Assembly: GCA_951217055.1 (NCBI GenBank)
Contig: OX578283.1
Coordinates: forward strand, 69,530,278 to 69,594,277
DNA: 64,000 nt
Source: Gerris lacustris
Lineage: Eukaryota; Arthropoda; Insecta; Hemiptera; Gerridae
Direction: 5' to 3'
Shown here: positions 35,001 to 43,082 of the stretch, in pieces
How the letters are laid out: each line of letters starts with the position of its first letter
Position numbering within the stretch: the stretch's first letter is position 1
Made by a program: the position numbers and the translations under genes
Notes under the pieces: model-generated
Databases searched by the model: none
What the model was told of the DNA's origin: nothing
The model's input: the letters and a program-made list of their open reading frames with translations, nothing else

Positions 35001-38000
35001 GTGGGTCGAAAATAACAACAGTTTACAATAACATGTTATTGAAGAATAACTGTTTGTCCGATAACATGTTATTGAAAAAGTCCTGTTATCGAATAAAAGC
35101 TCAGTTAACAGAACAGATTTGATAACAATAAAAGATCATATCTGTTATTGTTATTTTATAACAGAACGGAATCAATAACATTTCAAGTAACAAGAACAAG
35201 ATGCAATGAGCTGTTATTGTTATAGGATAACACTTCATTGCTGTTATTGTTATCGTTTTGTTAATGTTATCCTGATTCTTTCTGTTCTCTGCCCTATTTC
35301 TGTTATCAAATTTTAAATTATTTTATTATAAACGGTAAAGATTATGCTGTTGTAGGGTAGAGATTGGTTCTAACTTGCATGGGACCTTGTACTGCTCCGA
35401 GTCCCAATATCCCTTACCTTATGGCTTAGGGGTATTTATTACCTTTATCTATCCTGTATTGTGTTAACTCCAACTCCTCTTTGCCTTACCTATCCAGAGA
35501 GTCTCACCTCTCTTTGAGGCGGCCCGCACTTCCGGGTATCTAAGATACACTCTATCCCCAGTTCTACTGAACCGATTTTCCTCAAACAACTTTCATTATA
35601 ATTATATTACACCTCTCTACGATGTCACATTACTGCAACTATTTTTTGATGTATCATCAATTATTATTATCATAGGCTCTTATCGGTTTCAAAAAGGGAT
35701 TTAATTTTATTTTGCTTGTTGGTTCGTTCACGTTTTAAGTTTAAGGAACCCTGTTTTATTATGAAATTATTTTTTATGTAGAGTTATATTTCGCCTTGTT
35801 AAGACCACCTTTGGTCTTAACAAATTACTAAAAACAATAATTGGTAATTCACAATAATTTGTAGATTTATGTCAAATACCTTTTATGGACACATAAAATA
35901 CATGTTTTAATTTTTACTTGCTCATATAAAGAGAAAGTATTTTGATGGTACGAAAATTCAATTTTGATATTTTGATGGATTTACACGTTCTGAGGTCCCC
36001 TGAATTAAAAAAAGTGGATTTTAAAAATGTCTGTCATCTGTGTAGACATGTGGAGCCTTAACTACTGGGCTGATAAACAGAAAAATCATACCCTGAGGTG
36101 AAATCGAGAAATTAATTTTAGCCCCTAATTTGGGGGTGCTTCCCTCCAAAAAATTGAAATTACCTGTTATAATTATTCCTCGAAAATGGTTCCAACGATT
36201 TTGATTAAAAAATTCTAAAATGTAGTTGATTTAAATACAAATCTAATGATATACCTAAGCCATTTTCCCGGGGTAAATCCAGTTTCTGAGATATTGATGA
36301 AAATAAATCTGATTTTCAACAACCACCTGTTAAACACATTTTAAATAATATACAGGGTGATCCAAAAGTTCGGCAACGGCTTAATATCTTTGGTTGTAAT
36401 TGAGATATAAGTTCCTGTTTGTGGGTATCTTAATCATTTGTAAAAAACTACTTTTTTGGTGGGTAATCATTTTTTCCGCCATATTGGTTGTATATTAATT
36501 AAGCATTGCATAGGTTTATCAATTTAATATTAAACAAATCAATAGTTAATCATGATGAGTTAAAAAGACTAGTTTAAAAGGATGATTGAAGTAGACGAAA
36601 GTGCCGGGTGGACTCTCACTTCACTTGGAAGGTTCTATAGTAACCTTCATAAACACTGTCACAGCTAGCAGATCGTCATGCGTATCCGTCTATTGAGATA
36701 ACAATAATTACAAGATAAAAAAGAACGTTTTATATACTATGTTTTTAAATTTTCTATTGAATCATATGTAATGTTGATAATATAATTTTCATTGTTATAA
36801 TATAATGTTAGTGAAAAAAAAAAAATAGTTCCAAATTTATTTACTTCACATAAATGACAACCATCTAGAGAGCTGATCTTAAACCTATAAAAGGACAAAT
36901 CTTTGTACAACGGATCTCCCCAACACCGAATCTAAACCGTGCCATCAATATGCCCCTGTGTAGAGACAGTAAGAGAAGAAAAGAAAAATGTGTACAAGTA
37001 AAGAAGTACAGATGCAGAAAAATTAAACCTATACCTAGGACACAAGTGTAAAAAAATGTCAATTAATTTATTTCTTTGTTTACTTTTCCTTTTTTCGCTG
37101 TCATTCAATGTTAATCTCTTAATAAAAATATCACTAATTTGAAACCCGTGAAAATGAAGATTGTAAATATGGGACTAATTAACCAGTTAATCATCCCAAT
37201 TAATCATATTAATTAATCATCCCAATTAACCAAGTTAATTGGGTATTCCCATTATAACTATTGATGTTCAGCAATGTGGCAAAATCGCTTACCCGGCGCT
37301 ATAATTTACGAACATGAACATGCCGGCTTAATAAGCACCTACTGTACTGGAATTTTTTACTCTTAAGCTAACATATCTATCGTAGTGTCAGGCTTTAGAA
37401 AATCCAAAAGCTGTATTGATAACATTTTCATGATTACAGCTATCGCCCAAATTTTCACCCGCAGAAGAGGCAGTTACGTTTATGGATTGTTTGTTGACTT
37501 AAAAAGGGCATTCGACTCTGTCAACCACAGTAAGCTATGGGCCAAGCTCTACACCTTAGGTATTAGTACAAGGATTTTGAGTGTTCTTAAGAACCTGGCC
37601 TCAGAATCAAGCTGGATGGCAAATTCTCAGAGAGAATATGCTTAACTGAAGGAGTTCTGCAGGGTGACTCTCTTAGTCCTTTGCTATTTATCTTATTTTT
37701 ATCGGACATAGTAAGCTATTTCCACAAACATGAGGTGAGAGGCTTCACCCTTAACAACTTGTACGAACTGTTCATTCTGCTGTTTGCAGACGACATTGTC
37801 ATCCTTGCCGACAGCTGGCACGATCTCCAAAAAAAAGTAAAACTCCTACAAGCTTACTGTTCCTTAAATGGCCTTGAAATTAATTACGATAAGACAAAAA
37901 TTTTGCCTTTTCACAGATCTCCATACGTGGGTAACCTGAAGGCTTGTTATTTGGACAAGGAAAAATTAGAGTACGTACGGAAATATACTTACCTAGGAAT

Positions 38001-41000
38001 CCAATTTTCTTCAACTCTCAAATTCTTATCCTGCCGTAAGATCATGAAGCAAAAAGCAGTTCAAGCCATCCACAGAGTCATGGATATTCTTAGGTCAACC
38101 AAGTCAGATTCTTCTCTAATGAAGCAACACTTGTTTAACTCAGTTATTGGCCCCACCTTGCTCTATGGGTCTGAAATTTGGGCGTTGAGATATCTACGAG
38201 AAATTGAATACATTCAAGTCAATTTTTATAAGCGTACCTACCAATTGCCATGGAACACACCAAACCACTTCATCAGATTAGAATTCGGGCTAAAGCCTTT
38301 AAGCTGTACCGTTCTTTCTCGGGCTCTCAATTTCTGGAAGCGGATCGTGAACAGCCCGGCAAACAGTCTGACTAAAGCATGTTACTTTACTATGATTAAT
38401 TCTGAGAAGAACTCTAGGAGCAAAATAGAATACAGTTGGTTGACAAAATGTCAAATAAAAGACCTGGTGTACAACACTGACTTGGACAGTTATAACTTTG
38501 AAGAAAGCCCAGAAATAAGTAAACAAAGTATAAAATCTAGTCTAGAAATATGGTCAAACAAATGTTTCTCACAAGACATAGAAGCTGTTGTGGCATCCTC
38601 CTACAATCCCTTCTACAGGCGGATATGCAACTTTAACTTCTCAGGCGAAGATCATCTCAAATTAAGAATAAAGATGCCTATGATCAGACTGATTACTCAG
38701 CTCAGACTAAGTAACAAACAGCTGCTCAGAATTTTCCAGAAGGGTATTAAGTATCAAATTGATTCGGATGCCCTTTGCACAATTTGTAACAGGCAAACAG
38801 AAGAAACAATTATTCACTTCTACTTTTCTTGTCCCATTTATCAGGACCTAAGGACCCACTACATAGCAAAATATACTAGTAAACACACAGAGCTAAGTCT
38901 AGCTCTAACAGATCTACTCAATGATCTGACCTACAAGAAAATTAAAAACATATATTGCTATACGAGCGAAGTGTTAAAACTAAGATCCTTCATCCTGTAC
39001 GAGTAACTACAAGAGTAGACTAGTCACTAGTTAAACTACAATCCCAGGGCTTGTAAGACACCTTTGTGCAAAAAATTAAAAGATGAAAGAAGTAAACACT
39101 CATATAAATATTATTTTATATAACATAAAAACTTTAGACTTATTTTGTAATTTTTATTTTTTAAATCAATGTGTTATGTAATATCTATGTTAGGACTATG
39201 AACTCCTATTTGTACAGTTTTGTAAAAAAACTTAAACAAATACACAAATATTCTATTCTATCTATCGTAGTGAATTAAGATGTTATCTGAAATAATACTT
39301 CTTATATTTAGACTTATTTTTACTAAAAGGTAACTAATTGTTTTTGTATAAAGGGCTCTTATTGCCGGTGGAGGTGCTCCTGAAACAGAACTTAGTTTGA
39401 AGCTTGCTCAACACGCCCAGTCGATGACTGGAGTCCATGCCTACTGCTTCAGGTAAATATTGTATTATCTACCCTTATAAATTTTATAATTACAAATTAT
39501 AAATGTTCTTCTAACTTAAAAGAAAACTTATAAATATTTTACGTTATAATATATTATTTTAAGTGGTTGATATAAGTAAATCTATTAATATATTTTTTTT
39601 TCCTTTTCTCTTCCTCTTCAGAGCTTTTGCACAAGGTCTTGAAGTGATTGCATCAACTCTGGCTGAAAATGCTGGCTTAAACCCTATTTCAACTGTAACG
39701 GAATTGAGGAATAGGCACGCACAAGGAGAAGCTACTGCTGGAATTAATGTTCGCAAGGTATGTTCTTATGGTTTCAATCTCTTTGAACTCCTAATGACAA
39801 CGGTGTTTGTTTATAATATGTCTCGCTATTTTAATTATTCAATAATTAAATTCAATAAAGTATTTATGTTTCACCTAACTATCAACTTACTACACACATT
39901 TGAGTTATACTCGTGCCATTATACTTTGTAAATCTGACATCTCAGATTGGCCAACCCATGTCAGGAAAACAAATAAAACCACTAGGTGGTTGTCTCAAGG
40001 TTATCCAGTGATATTTTTCTCAAAATCTTGAGCTCTCATTTGCTCCCCTCCCGTTTTTTTTTTTTTATGTTTCTAAATAAAGAAAATAGAGAAAACAACT
40101 TATTTTTGGATATCCTACGTTCTAACGTGATGATTTTAATAACACTTCACACACATCGTCTAAATTACAATTGAAACATTCATGTAAAATTTTAACGTGA
40201 TACAAGCAGAAGTTTTTTGTAGTAAAGTGATACATTTTATAATTGTTTACTACAATAGGTAGTAATACAACATAGGAATAGTACGGATGCAGGGTGGCTC
40301 CCTCGCTAGTAGACTCCCTATTACAGTCATACTCTTCAACTATTAATTCATCATGATTATCTATTTCCTCAATATTGTATACATATTTATTACTATACGC
40401 TCCTTTCAAGCTTAGAGTAGAGTGACCAAATCGTCAACTGGGAAAAACGGGACACCACACGTTCAGTACCCAATCCGGGGGGTCTGGGGTGTATGCAATA
40501 CCCCCCAGGGCCGGTGGGGGGGGGGGGGTCCGGTGACGGACAAAAAGAGCTGAGGGTTGTCCGCTATTATAAAAGTCCGTTGTATTACAATTTTTTATTT
40601 TAATAAATAATGTTAAAGGGCGTAAAATGTGTTTATTTTACATAAAATAAAAGATATCTTTGAGCATAGGTTTAATAAGGGATTTTTGACAATTTCTACC
40701 AAAACAAAAGTGGATGCAGGGTCCTGGCTCGGGCAGCATTTCACAGAAACCTCTTTTTATTTGTGTCCGCTATAGAAGAGTCCGTTACTGTGAGGTTCTA
40801 GTGTACTTATAGTTGTTACCCCAGCCATCTTTAAAACTTCCTTCTTTTTTAATACAATGTTGTAAAAGTTACAACAGTCCATTTTGAAGTTGCATAGTAC
40901 TTAAAGAATTGCAGAAAGGGTCTCCACTTCCATCCTGCACTTTGTTCGTCTGTCCACTGAATGTTCATATCATAAGTTAAATATTCTATCAGTATTGCCA

Positions 41001-43082
41001 TTACGGGAATGGATTGCAAAAACAGATATGCCAATATCTTTAAATATTATGTTCAAAAAGAAAGAGTTTTTAGTGACGCAAATACGGGACATTTGGGTGT
41101 CCCGGGAGACTTTTTCGGGACACCGGGAATGTTCATGAAAAAACGGGACAATCCCTGTTTGTAGATCATTCTTACATCCCGTTTCTTATTTATCTCCTCT
41201 ATTGTCTCCTTATTTCAATAATTTAAACACCTTGTGAAATGTTTCAGGGAGCTATCACTAACATATTAGAAGAGAACGTAGTTCAACCTCTTCTCGTATC
41301 GACCAGCGCCATCACCCTCGCTACCGAAACAGTCAGAAGCATACTCAAAATTGATGACATTGTGAGTCTATTCTTTTGTTGATGTTGTTAAGTCTCCTAT
41401 ATGTATTTGATTTATTATCACCTTATATTTTTTAACCCTACGAGTTATTCCAAGCTTACAGCCTTCAAGTAAAAACATTCTGTCTTCTACTAAGTTCTAA
41501 AAAAAATGGCAAACACTTAAAGGTGGTCAAAATGACCATGTGTTTACTGCAAATTATTGTTGGGTTCAATTTTGATGAATGAGGGTTTCGATCCTATCAT
41601 GGTTGGGACAAGAACACAAGCTTAGCTTGCTGACAGCCTTCTATTTTACATTTTCTGGTGAACAGAGCATTATAAAAAAAGAGCATGTGGAATTCCAGTC
41701 TGATTCTTGTTTATACTCTCCCTAAAATGATGTCACTTTTTAACCTTTGATAAACATGTTTGATAAATGTCATAATTAATTCTGGAGTAGTTGGGTGTAT
41801 TGAGGAATTAAATAGCTCACTTTTGCAATATTTGGACCCCTCCTTGGGTCATTCTCAACCTGATTGACTAGAACTTATCTTACATTATACTGGTTATATT
41901 CTTGAAATATTTTATTTGAATCTTTTTGATTCTCGTCATTTCTTCTGAAGTCAGGTAATGGACATTTCACTTGTGATATGTATGTACTTCATAGTATATT
42001 TAACTACTGCTGGAATTAATGTTCGCAAGGTATGTTCTTATCATGGTTACAATCTCTTTGAACACCTAATGACAATATGTCTTGCTATTTTAATTAATTG
42101 CAATAGGGTATTTATGTTTCACCTTATTATCAACTTATTACACACATGAGAGTTAGTCTGTTATTGGATCTCATTTGGTGAGTTGAGCTGCACTTTTGCA
42201 CGAGTTTATCTGGATCTAAATTTCCTAGTAGATCTAGATTTCCTAGTAGGGCTACTTATCACGTACGATGTCAAACAGTGACTGATTCTCTTGATAAAAG
42301 CAAGAAATGTAGCTAGAAAAATCTCTAGCTTTCAATCGCACCCACATCTATCTCAATTTCACATTTATATCTCAAATTTAGGCCTCACAGGACTGCGTGT
42401 TCCCGAGGGTTAAGAAAGAAACTTTTGAGAAAGTCAAGTACATAAGTTGGTAATGATAACATAAGTTGGTAAGAAAGGAAAAAAAAGTATTGTTTAAAAT
42501 ATATATATAGCAAGTTAAATACTTCTATAAAGCAGGTATATATCACAAGTGAAATGACCATTACCTGACTTCAGAAGAAATGACGAGAATCAAATAAAAT
42601 ATTTCTAGAATATAACCAGTATAATGTAAGATAACTTCAAGTCAATCAGCTTGAGAATGACCCAAGGAGCGGTCAAAAAATTGCAAAAGTGAGCTTTTTA
42701 ATTCCTCAATAGACCCAACTACTCCAGAATTGAATACTACAAGCAACAATTTCTAATTTATTGCTATAATTAATTCATTTGTTTCTTTTTGAAATATTTT
42801 TGAATAAAAAAAAAAAAAAAAGTATTAAAGAAATTTTAGTGCTTACAAATACACATTTTAAAATAACCTTTCTTAATTCTCTGGAAATAATTGTATAAAA
42901 GATTAACTTAGTCTGTAAGAGCTTCATTTCTATTAGTAGAGGTTATTAGTTCAATTCCTAGTAGGACTACTTAGTTTTTATCTTTTTCTTGATGGATTTT
43001 CATTTCACCTGAATCAACAACTTTCTATTAAGAATATATTTATTAATTTTGTTTTTTTATTTTTCAGATTAATGCGCTTTAA
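17698..43082 (+). CDS. CCT4: CCT4, T-complex protein 1 subunit delta (complete)
   Basis: Twelve exons (17698-17803, 20705-20757, 21835-22176, 25812-25907, 29744-29905, 31823-32059, 33508-33615, 34624-34754, 39354-39452, 39622-39757, 41248-41361, 43068-43082) splice at GT-AG sites into about 532 aa, the usual CCT4 length. It is a cytosolic subunit of the eight-subunit TRiC/CCT chaperonin that folds actin, tubulin and other proteins with ATP. Visible group II chaperonin motifs are T-N-D-G-A-T-I-L (about residues 64-71), the catalytic G-D-G-T-T-S-V-V (about 96-103), the apical I-K-D-I-E-R-E-D block (about 321-328) and A-G-G-G-A-P-E (about 416-422). The start at 17698 has A at -3. A GTG-started extension from 17665 lacks an ATG. 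The last exon has an alternative at 44837. Confidence 0.97.
18430..18552. repeat. ATATTCC-family fragment
   Basis: Contains the ATCCCTTTGTC motif twice (about 18447 and 18530) in opposite contexts. Short, degraded copy in CCT4 intron 1. The rest of the intron between 17900 and 19560 shows no feature I can name. Confidence 0.4.
19561..19986. mobile_element. ATATTCC-family element copy
   Basis: Matches the right half of 13119-14235: ATATTCCTTTGTCTTAACAG blocks, then the CTCAATGTCTTGGGGAGA block at about 19876, then AAAGTAAAAAAGTG as the terminus. The internal palindromic blocks would let the transcript fold into long hairpins. No ORF. Confidence 0.7.
20016..20196. repeat. ATATTCC-family fragment with inverted ends
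   Basis: Starts ATATTCCTTTGTCTTAATAA and ends with ATCCCTTAACAGTTATTTGA, with an internal ATATTCCTTCGTAAAG copy. A shorter relative of the 19561-19986 element, 30 bp away from it. Confidence 0.55.
20275..20465 (+). repeat. Dispersed repeat, uninterrupted reference copy
   Basis: Starts with GACACTCAGATTGGCCAACC and includes GGCCTGTAGGAGGGGTGAGG. Related sequence is found at 39940-40070 and, in reverse and split in two, at 47757-47886 and 48471-48505. The split copy is interrupted by the element at 47887-48470, which makes this one a paralogous empty site. Confidence 0.7.
20705..20757 (+). CDS. CCT4: CCT4 exon 2
   Basis: 53-nt micro-exon after TTGCAG, donor GTACAG. Encodes the [17 protein letters not shown] nucleotide-binding segment. 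A dispersed repeat begins about 50 bp downstream. Confidence 0.95.
20810..21380 (+). repeat. Dispersed repeat, copy 1 (pair with 45049-45885)
   Basis: Begins TTTGCTTCCGAGCTTACTAA and ends near GATTGGCAGTCTATTTTA. A second copy at 45049-45885 shares the TTCCACATGCGCACAAACAT block and the AACTTTTATAGTTTATCGAA block. This copy lacks the MITE found inside the other, near 21225. It occupies most of CCT4 intron 2. Confidence 0.85.
21835..22176 (+). CDS. CCT4: CCT4 exon 3
   Basis: Longest exon, 114 codons in phase 0, acceptor GTTTCAG, donor GTAAAT. Contains both main ATP-site motifs, T-N-D-G-A-T and G-D-G-T-T. Confidence 0.97.
22572..22976. mobile_element. 405-bp pogo-like MITE with TA duplication, inverted copy
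   Basis: Ends CAGTAGAATCTCG and CGAGGTTCTACTG, flanked by TA at 22570-22571 and 22977-22978. It is the reverse complement of the family member at 12661-13043, with the same AACCTCNATAACACGA repeat chain. Inserted in CCT4 intron 3. Confidence 0.9.
23557..24118 (+). pseudogene. Internally deleted mariner transposon
   Basis: Terminal inverted repeats share GGTGGAGCGC and GCAGACGTATGAATTTGA (right copy reads TCAAATTCATACGTCTGC then GCGCTCCACC). TA lies at the left boundary. Inside, 23763-24002 encodes the mariner transposase C-terminus, beginning [11 protein letters not shown], with the third catalytic Asp in S-P-D-L-A, then T-L-E-A-L-K-N-N-I and [10 protein letters not shown]. The helix-turn-helix and the first two catalytic aspartates are gone. 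Non-functional copy in CCT4 intron 3. Confidence 0.88.
24119..25009. other. CCT4 intron 3, nothing recognised
   Basis: AT-rich intronic DNA with several poly(A) runs and no ORF, TIR or repeat that I could match elsewhere in the window. Confidence 0.5.
25010..25615. mobile_element. Foldback element with ~210-240-bp arms
   Basis: Left arm 25010-25220 starts CCAGGAGACAGCGT and is matched in reverse complement by 25372-25615, ending ACGCTATCTCCTCG. Shared inner landmarks are GACATAGCTTGGCAATAGGC and GATCCTGAGTACC-like sequence. About 150 bp of spacer, no ORF. A rearranged relative lies at 58565-59020. Inserted in CCT4 intron 3, 0.2 kb before exon 4. Confidence 0.88.
25812..25907 (+). CDS. CCT4: CCT4 exon 4
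   Basis: 32 codons, acceptor TTTTCAG, donor GTAAGT. Encodes V-V-S-Q-H-S-S through D-N-V-D-L-N of the intermediate domain. Confidence 0.96.
25951..26183. mobile_element. Small nested inverted-repeat element
   Basis: Outer ends are CTTCTTTAGATTGTTACTCC and GGAGTAACAATCTAAAGAAG, with two more inner copies of the same sequence (25992 and 26030), so it looks like a hairpin element within a hairpin element. The interior carries an ATATTCCTTTGTCCTAAATT-type segment of the ATATTCC family. Confidence 0.75.
26184..27196. other. CCT4 intron 4, nothing recognised
   Basis: A short direct repeat of CCACCTGAAACCAGATCTTA occurs at about 26500 and 26527. Otherwise AT-rich without recognisable features. Confidence 0.5.
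27468..27639. repeat. Long hairpin, ~61-bp arms
   Basis: 27468-27529 and 27579-27639 are inverted copies with one mismatch seen, separated by a 49-base loop. In the sense direction of CCT4 this would form a stem of about 61 bp in the intron 4 pre-mRNA. Confidence 0.9.
27805..27990. repeat. Long hairpin, ~66-bp arms
   Basis: 27805-27870 and about 27919-27990 are inverted copies with few mismatches; the perfect core covers GGGTTTATTTGGAATGAAAG and the adjoining TCCTTCGA. The loop is about 48 bases. It lies 166 bp downstream of a hairpin of similar geometry but unrelated sequence. Confidence 0.88.
28233..29001. other. CCT4 intron 4, AT-rich, nothing recognised
   Basis: Contains degenerate AAATAAATA-type tracts around 28740-28990 and ends in a 26-base poly(A) run on the plus strand (29007-29032). 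Confidence 0.5.
29002..29430 (-). pseudogene. Non-LTR retrotransposon ORF2 C-terminus
   Basis: The minus-strand frame 29334-29002 (110 codons) encodes the region after the reverse transcriptase: an R-G-I-I-H-K-I segment followed by the terminal knuckle C-x2-C-x9-H-x4-C, then P-I-Y-E-P-Q-R. The knuckle spacing and the following C-P-I-Y match the retrotransposon at 37388-39258, so they are probably one family. Reading runs into a poly-T tract in coding direction, which is not a normal 3' end, so the 3' terminus is disrupted. Confidence 0.75.
29744..29905 (+). CDS. CCT4: CCT4 exon 5
   Basis: 54 codons, acceptor GTGCAG, donor GTAAGT. Start of the apical domain; [11 protein letters not shown] and I-G-L-I-Q-F-C are conserved. 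Confidence 0.96.
30226..31490. mobile_element. Probable pogo/Tc1-like non-autonomous element
   Basis: Left end after TA reads CAGAAGGACCCCGTTTACCC. The right end, in reverse complement, reads AGTAGGACCCCATTAAGCC. The shared AGGACCCC and CCGGATTA motifs suggest degraded TIRs of a family different from the 12661 MITE. Inside are a GC-rich array of GGGCCTAGGGTAA-like units (30538-30650) and a hairpin (30956-31153). No transposase. Lies in CCT4 intron 5. Confidence 0.5.
30956..31153. repeat. Hairpin, ~45-bp arms around a poly(A) tract
   Basis: 30956-31001 and 31108-31153 are inverted copies sharing CTTTGAGTCTTCAGGGATGA. The loop contains a poly(A) tract of more than 20 bases and a GCCTGAAGATGCCCAGG palindrome-like patch. 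Confidence 0.85.
31494..31822. other. CCT4 intron 5 end, nothing recognised
   Basis: AT-rich sequence up to the exon 6 acceptor; no repeat or ORF of note. Confidence 0.5.
31823..32059 (+). CDS. CCT4: CCT4 exon 6
   Basis: 79 codons, acceptor TTGCAG, donor GTAAGT. Core of the substrate-binding apical domain with V-V-V-S-D-Y-A and Q-K-S-I-L-R-D-A-L. Confidence 0.97.
32376..33205 (-). pseudogene. Non-LTR retrotransposon RNase H/C-terminal relic
   Basis: On the minus strand, from about 33110 down to 32540, broken frames read the end of a Jockey-like ORF2. I see a [10 protein letters not shown] segment typical of the RNase H C-terminus, then a [15 protein letters not shown] knuckle. At least two frameshifts are needed. 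An (AGT)n microsatellite lies at 32442-32466. The relic is bracketed by ~65-bp direct repeats around GAAAATAAAATGTTTAAGCT (32387 and 33152), probably two 3'-end copies. In CCT4 intron 6, antisense. Confidence 0.72.
33206..33507. other. CCT4 intron 6 end, nothing recognised
   Basis: AT-rich sequence between the retroelement relic and exon 7; I see nothing else in it. Confidence 0.5.
33508..33615 (+). CDS. CCT4: CCT4 exon 7
   Basis: 36 codons, acceptor CTTACAG, donor GTATGT. Distal apical domain, a less conserved stretch. Confidence 0.95.
33616..34623. other. CCT4 intron 7, nothing recognised
   Basis: AT-rich. Near 33995-34060 and 34370-34450 it has loosely inverted motifs (CTACATGGTGATTGTTCTCT versus AGTTCTATTGCGACAGAA and CACAGTGGA), suggesting a decayed inverted-repeat element, but I could not define ends. 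Confidence 0.35.
34624..34754 (+). CDS. CCT4: CCT4 exon 8
   Basis: 131 nt, acceptor TTGTAG, donor GTATTA, ends inside an Arg codon. Carries [15 protein letters not shown] and the H-D-A-L-C-V helix. Confidence 0.96.
34799..35340. repeat. Repeat patch with palindromic AATAACATGTTATT units
   Basis: Begins with a pogo-like terminus after TA (CAGTAGAATTTTTATTCCGG). From 35000 to 35290 it consists of many TAACA/TGTTA units, including the exact palindromes AATAACATGTTATT at 35026 and ATAACATGTTAT at 35061. No ORF. In CCT4 intron 8. Confidence 0.55.
35920..36300 (+). repeat. CTCATATAA-TIR repeat family, copy 1
   Basis: Starts TTGCTCATATAAAGAGAAAG and contains GGATTTACACGTTCTGAGGT, ACTACTGGGC and CATTTTCCCGGGGTAAATCC. 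Other copies: 46350-46930, 48915-49390, 49640-49910 (plus) and about 54137-54588 (minus). This one is cut short on its right side. Confidence 0.75.
36351..36700 (+). repeat. Possible element end, AT-rich
   Basis: After TA, CAGGGTGATCCAAAAGTTCG resembles a mariner-type terminus, but I find no matching inverted end nearby. The remainder holds no ORF or known motif. Confidence 0.3.
36705..37172 (+). repeat. ACTACGTTTTTA-end repeat family, copy 1 with replaced centre
   Basis: 36705-36946 and 37096-37172 match the copy at 51418-52030, including CATCTAGAGAGCTGATCTTA and AATGAAGATTG. The 150 bp between them is replaced by unrelated sequence. Confidence 0.75.
37388..39258 (+). pseudogene. 5'-truncated non-LTR retrotransposon with 14-bp TSD
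   Basis: Inserted in CCT4 intron 8. The target duplication TATCTATCGTAGTG is perfect at 37374-37387 and 39259-39272. The coding strand begins inside the reverse transcriptase (S-G-F-R-K-S-K-S, then [10 protein letters not shown]). One frameshift near 37600 separates it from a continuous 441-codon frame (37681-39006) holding the catalytic F-A-D-D and the C-terminal knuckle C-x2-C-x9-H-x4-C. The endonuclease and ORF1 are missing. The 3' end is a TTCTATTCTATC-type simple tail rather than long poly(A). RT type is CR1/Jockey-like by eye. The clean duplication and single lesion suggest a fairly young insertion. Confidence 0.92.
39354..39452 (+). CDS. CCT4: CCT4 exon 9
   Basis: 99 nt, acceptor ATAAAG, donor GTAAAT. 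Completes the split Arg and encodes the [10 protein letters not shown] equatorial motif. The acceptor has a weaker pyrimidine tract than its neighbours and lies 81 bp after the end of an inserted retrotransposon. Confidence 0.94.
39622..39757 (+). CDS. CCT4: CCT4 exon 10
   Basis: 136 nt, strong acceptor TCTTCAG, donor GTATGT. Encodes the near-invariant [12 protein letters not shown] and G-I-N-V-R-K. The last 26 bases plus the start of the following intron were copied into the TIR element at 41778-42731. Confidence 0.96.
39940..40075 (+). repeat. Fragment of the 20275-20465 repeat family
   Basis: Contains CTCAGATTGGCCAACCC and the AATAAAACCACTAGG block seen at 20275 and in reverse at 47757-48505. 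In CCT4 intron 10. Confidence 0.6.
40430..41165. mobile_element. Probable DNA transposon relic with CGGGACA repeats
   Basis: The left edge reads AGTGACCAAATCGTCAACTG with AACGGGACACC. The right part has three or more CGGGACA/TGTCCCG motifs in both orientations (41084-41156). A GC-rich centre with a poly-G run lies near 40490-40535. The pattern resembles degraded hAT-like elements whose ends read GTGACC..CGGGAC, but ends and target duplication are not resolved. A similar CGTCCCGCTTTTCCGGGAC motif occurs at 60800. No ORF. CCT4 intron 10. Confidence 0.4.
41248..41361 (+). CDS. CCT4: CCT4 exon 11
   Basis: 38 codons, acceptor TTTCAG, donor GTGAGT. Ends with the conserved S-I-L-K-I-D-D-I, four or so residues short of the usual C-terminus. 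Confidence 0.96.
41778..42731. mobile_element. Pack-type TIR element carrying a CCT4 fragment
   Basis: Left arm 41778-41982 (starts AATTCTGGAGTAGTTGGGT) and right arm 42539-42731 (ends in its complement) are inverted copies with high identity. Between them, 42004-42156 is a copy of the exon 10/intron 10 junction of CCT4, listed separately. The rest of the centre is unrelated AT-rich DNA. No transposase is present. I could not identify a convincing target duplication. The element sits in CCT4 intron 11, about 2.2 kb downstream of the source. Confidence 0.85.
42004..42156 (+). pseudogene. CCT4: Captured copy of CCT4 exon 10 end and 5' splice site
   Basis: 42004-42029 reproduces the last 26 bases of exon 10 (G-I-N-V-R-K codons), and 42030-42156 reproduces the start of intron 10 (39758-39912) with a few substitutions, a small insertion and a deletion of roughly 28 bases. 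The donor sequence CGCAAG|GTATGT is intact. No normal acceptor precedes the exon piece. Same orientation as the gene. Confidence 0.9.
42732..43067. other. CCT4 intron 11 end, nothing recognised
   Basis: AT-rich with a poly(A) run at 42808-42822, ending in the pyrimidine tract of the exon 12 acceptor. Confidence 0.5.
43068..43082 (+). CDS. CCT4: CCT4 terminal exon 12
   Basis: Acceptor TTTTTCAG followed by four codons, I-N-A-L, then TAA at 43080-43082. The resulting tail D-D-I-I-N-A-L resembles the usual CCT4 end (D-D-I/V-V-N-T). A candidate poly(A) signal AATAAA lies near 43283. Chosen because it is the first usable acceptor and fits best; the alternative is at 44837-44875. Confidence 0.68.
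   Translation: MNAL

Noticed and set aside
38299..38526. Minus-strand ORF
   Set aside because: Antisense shadow of the retrotransposon reading frame.
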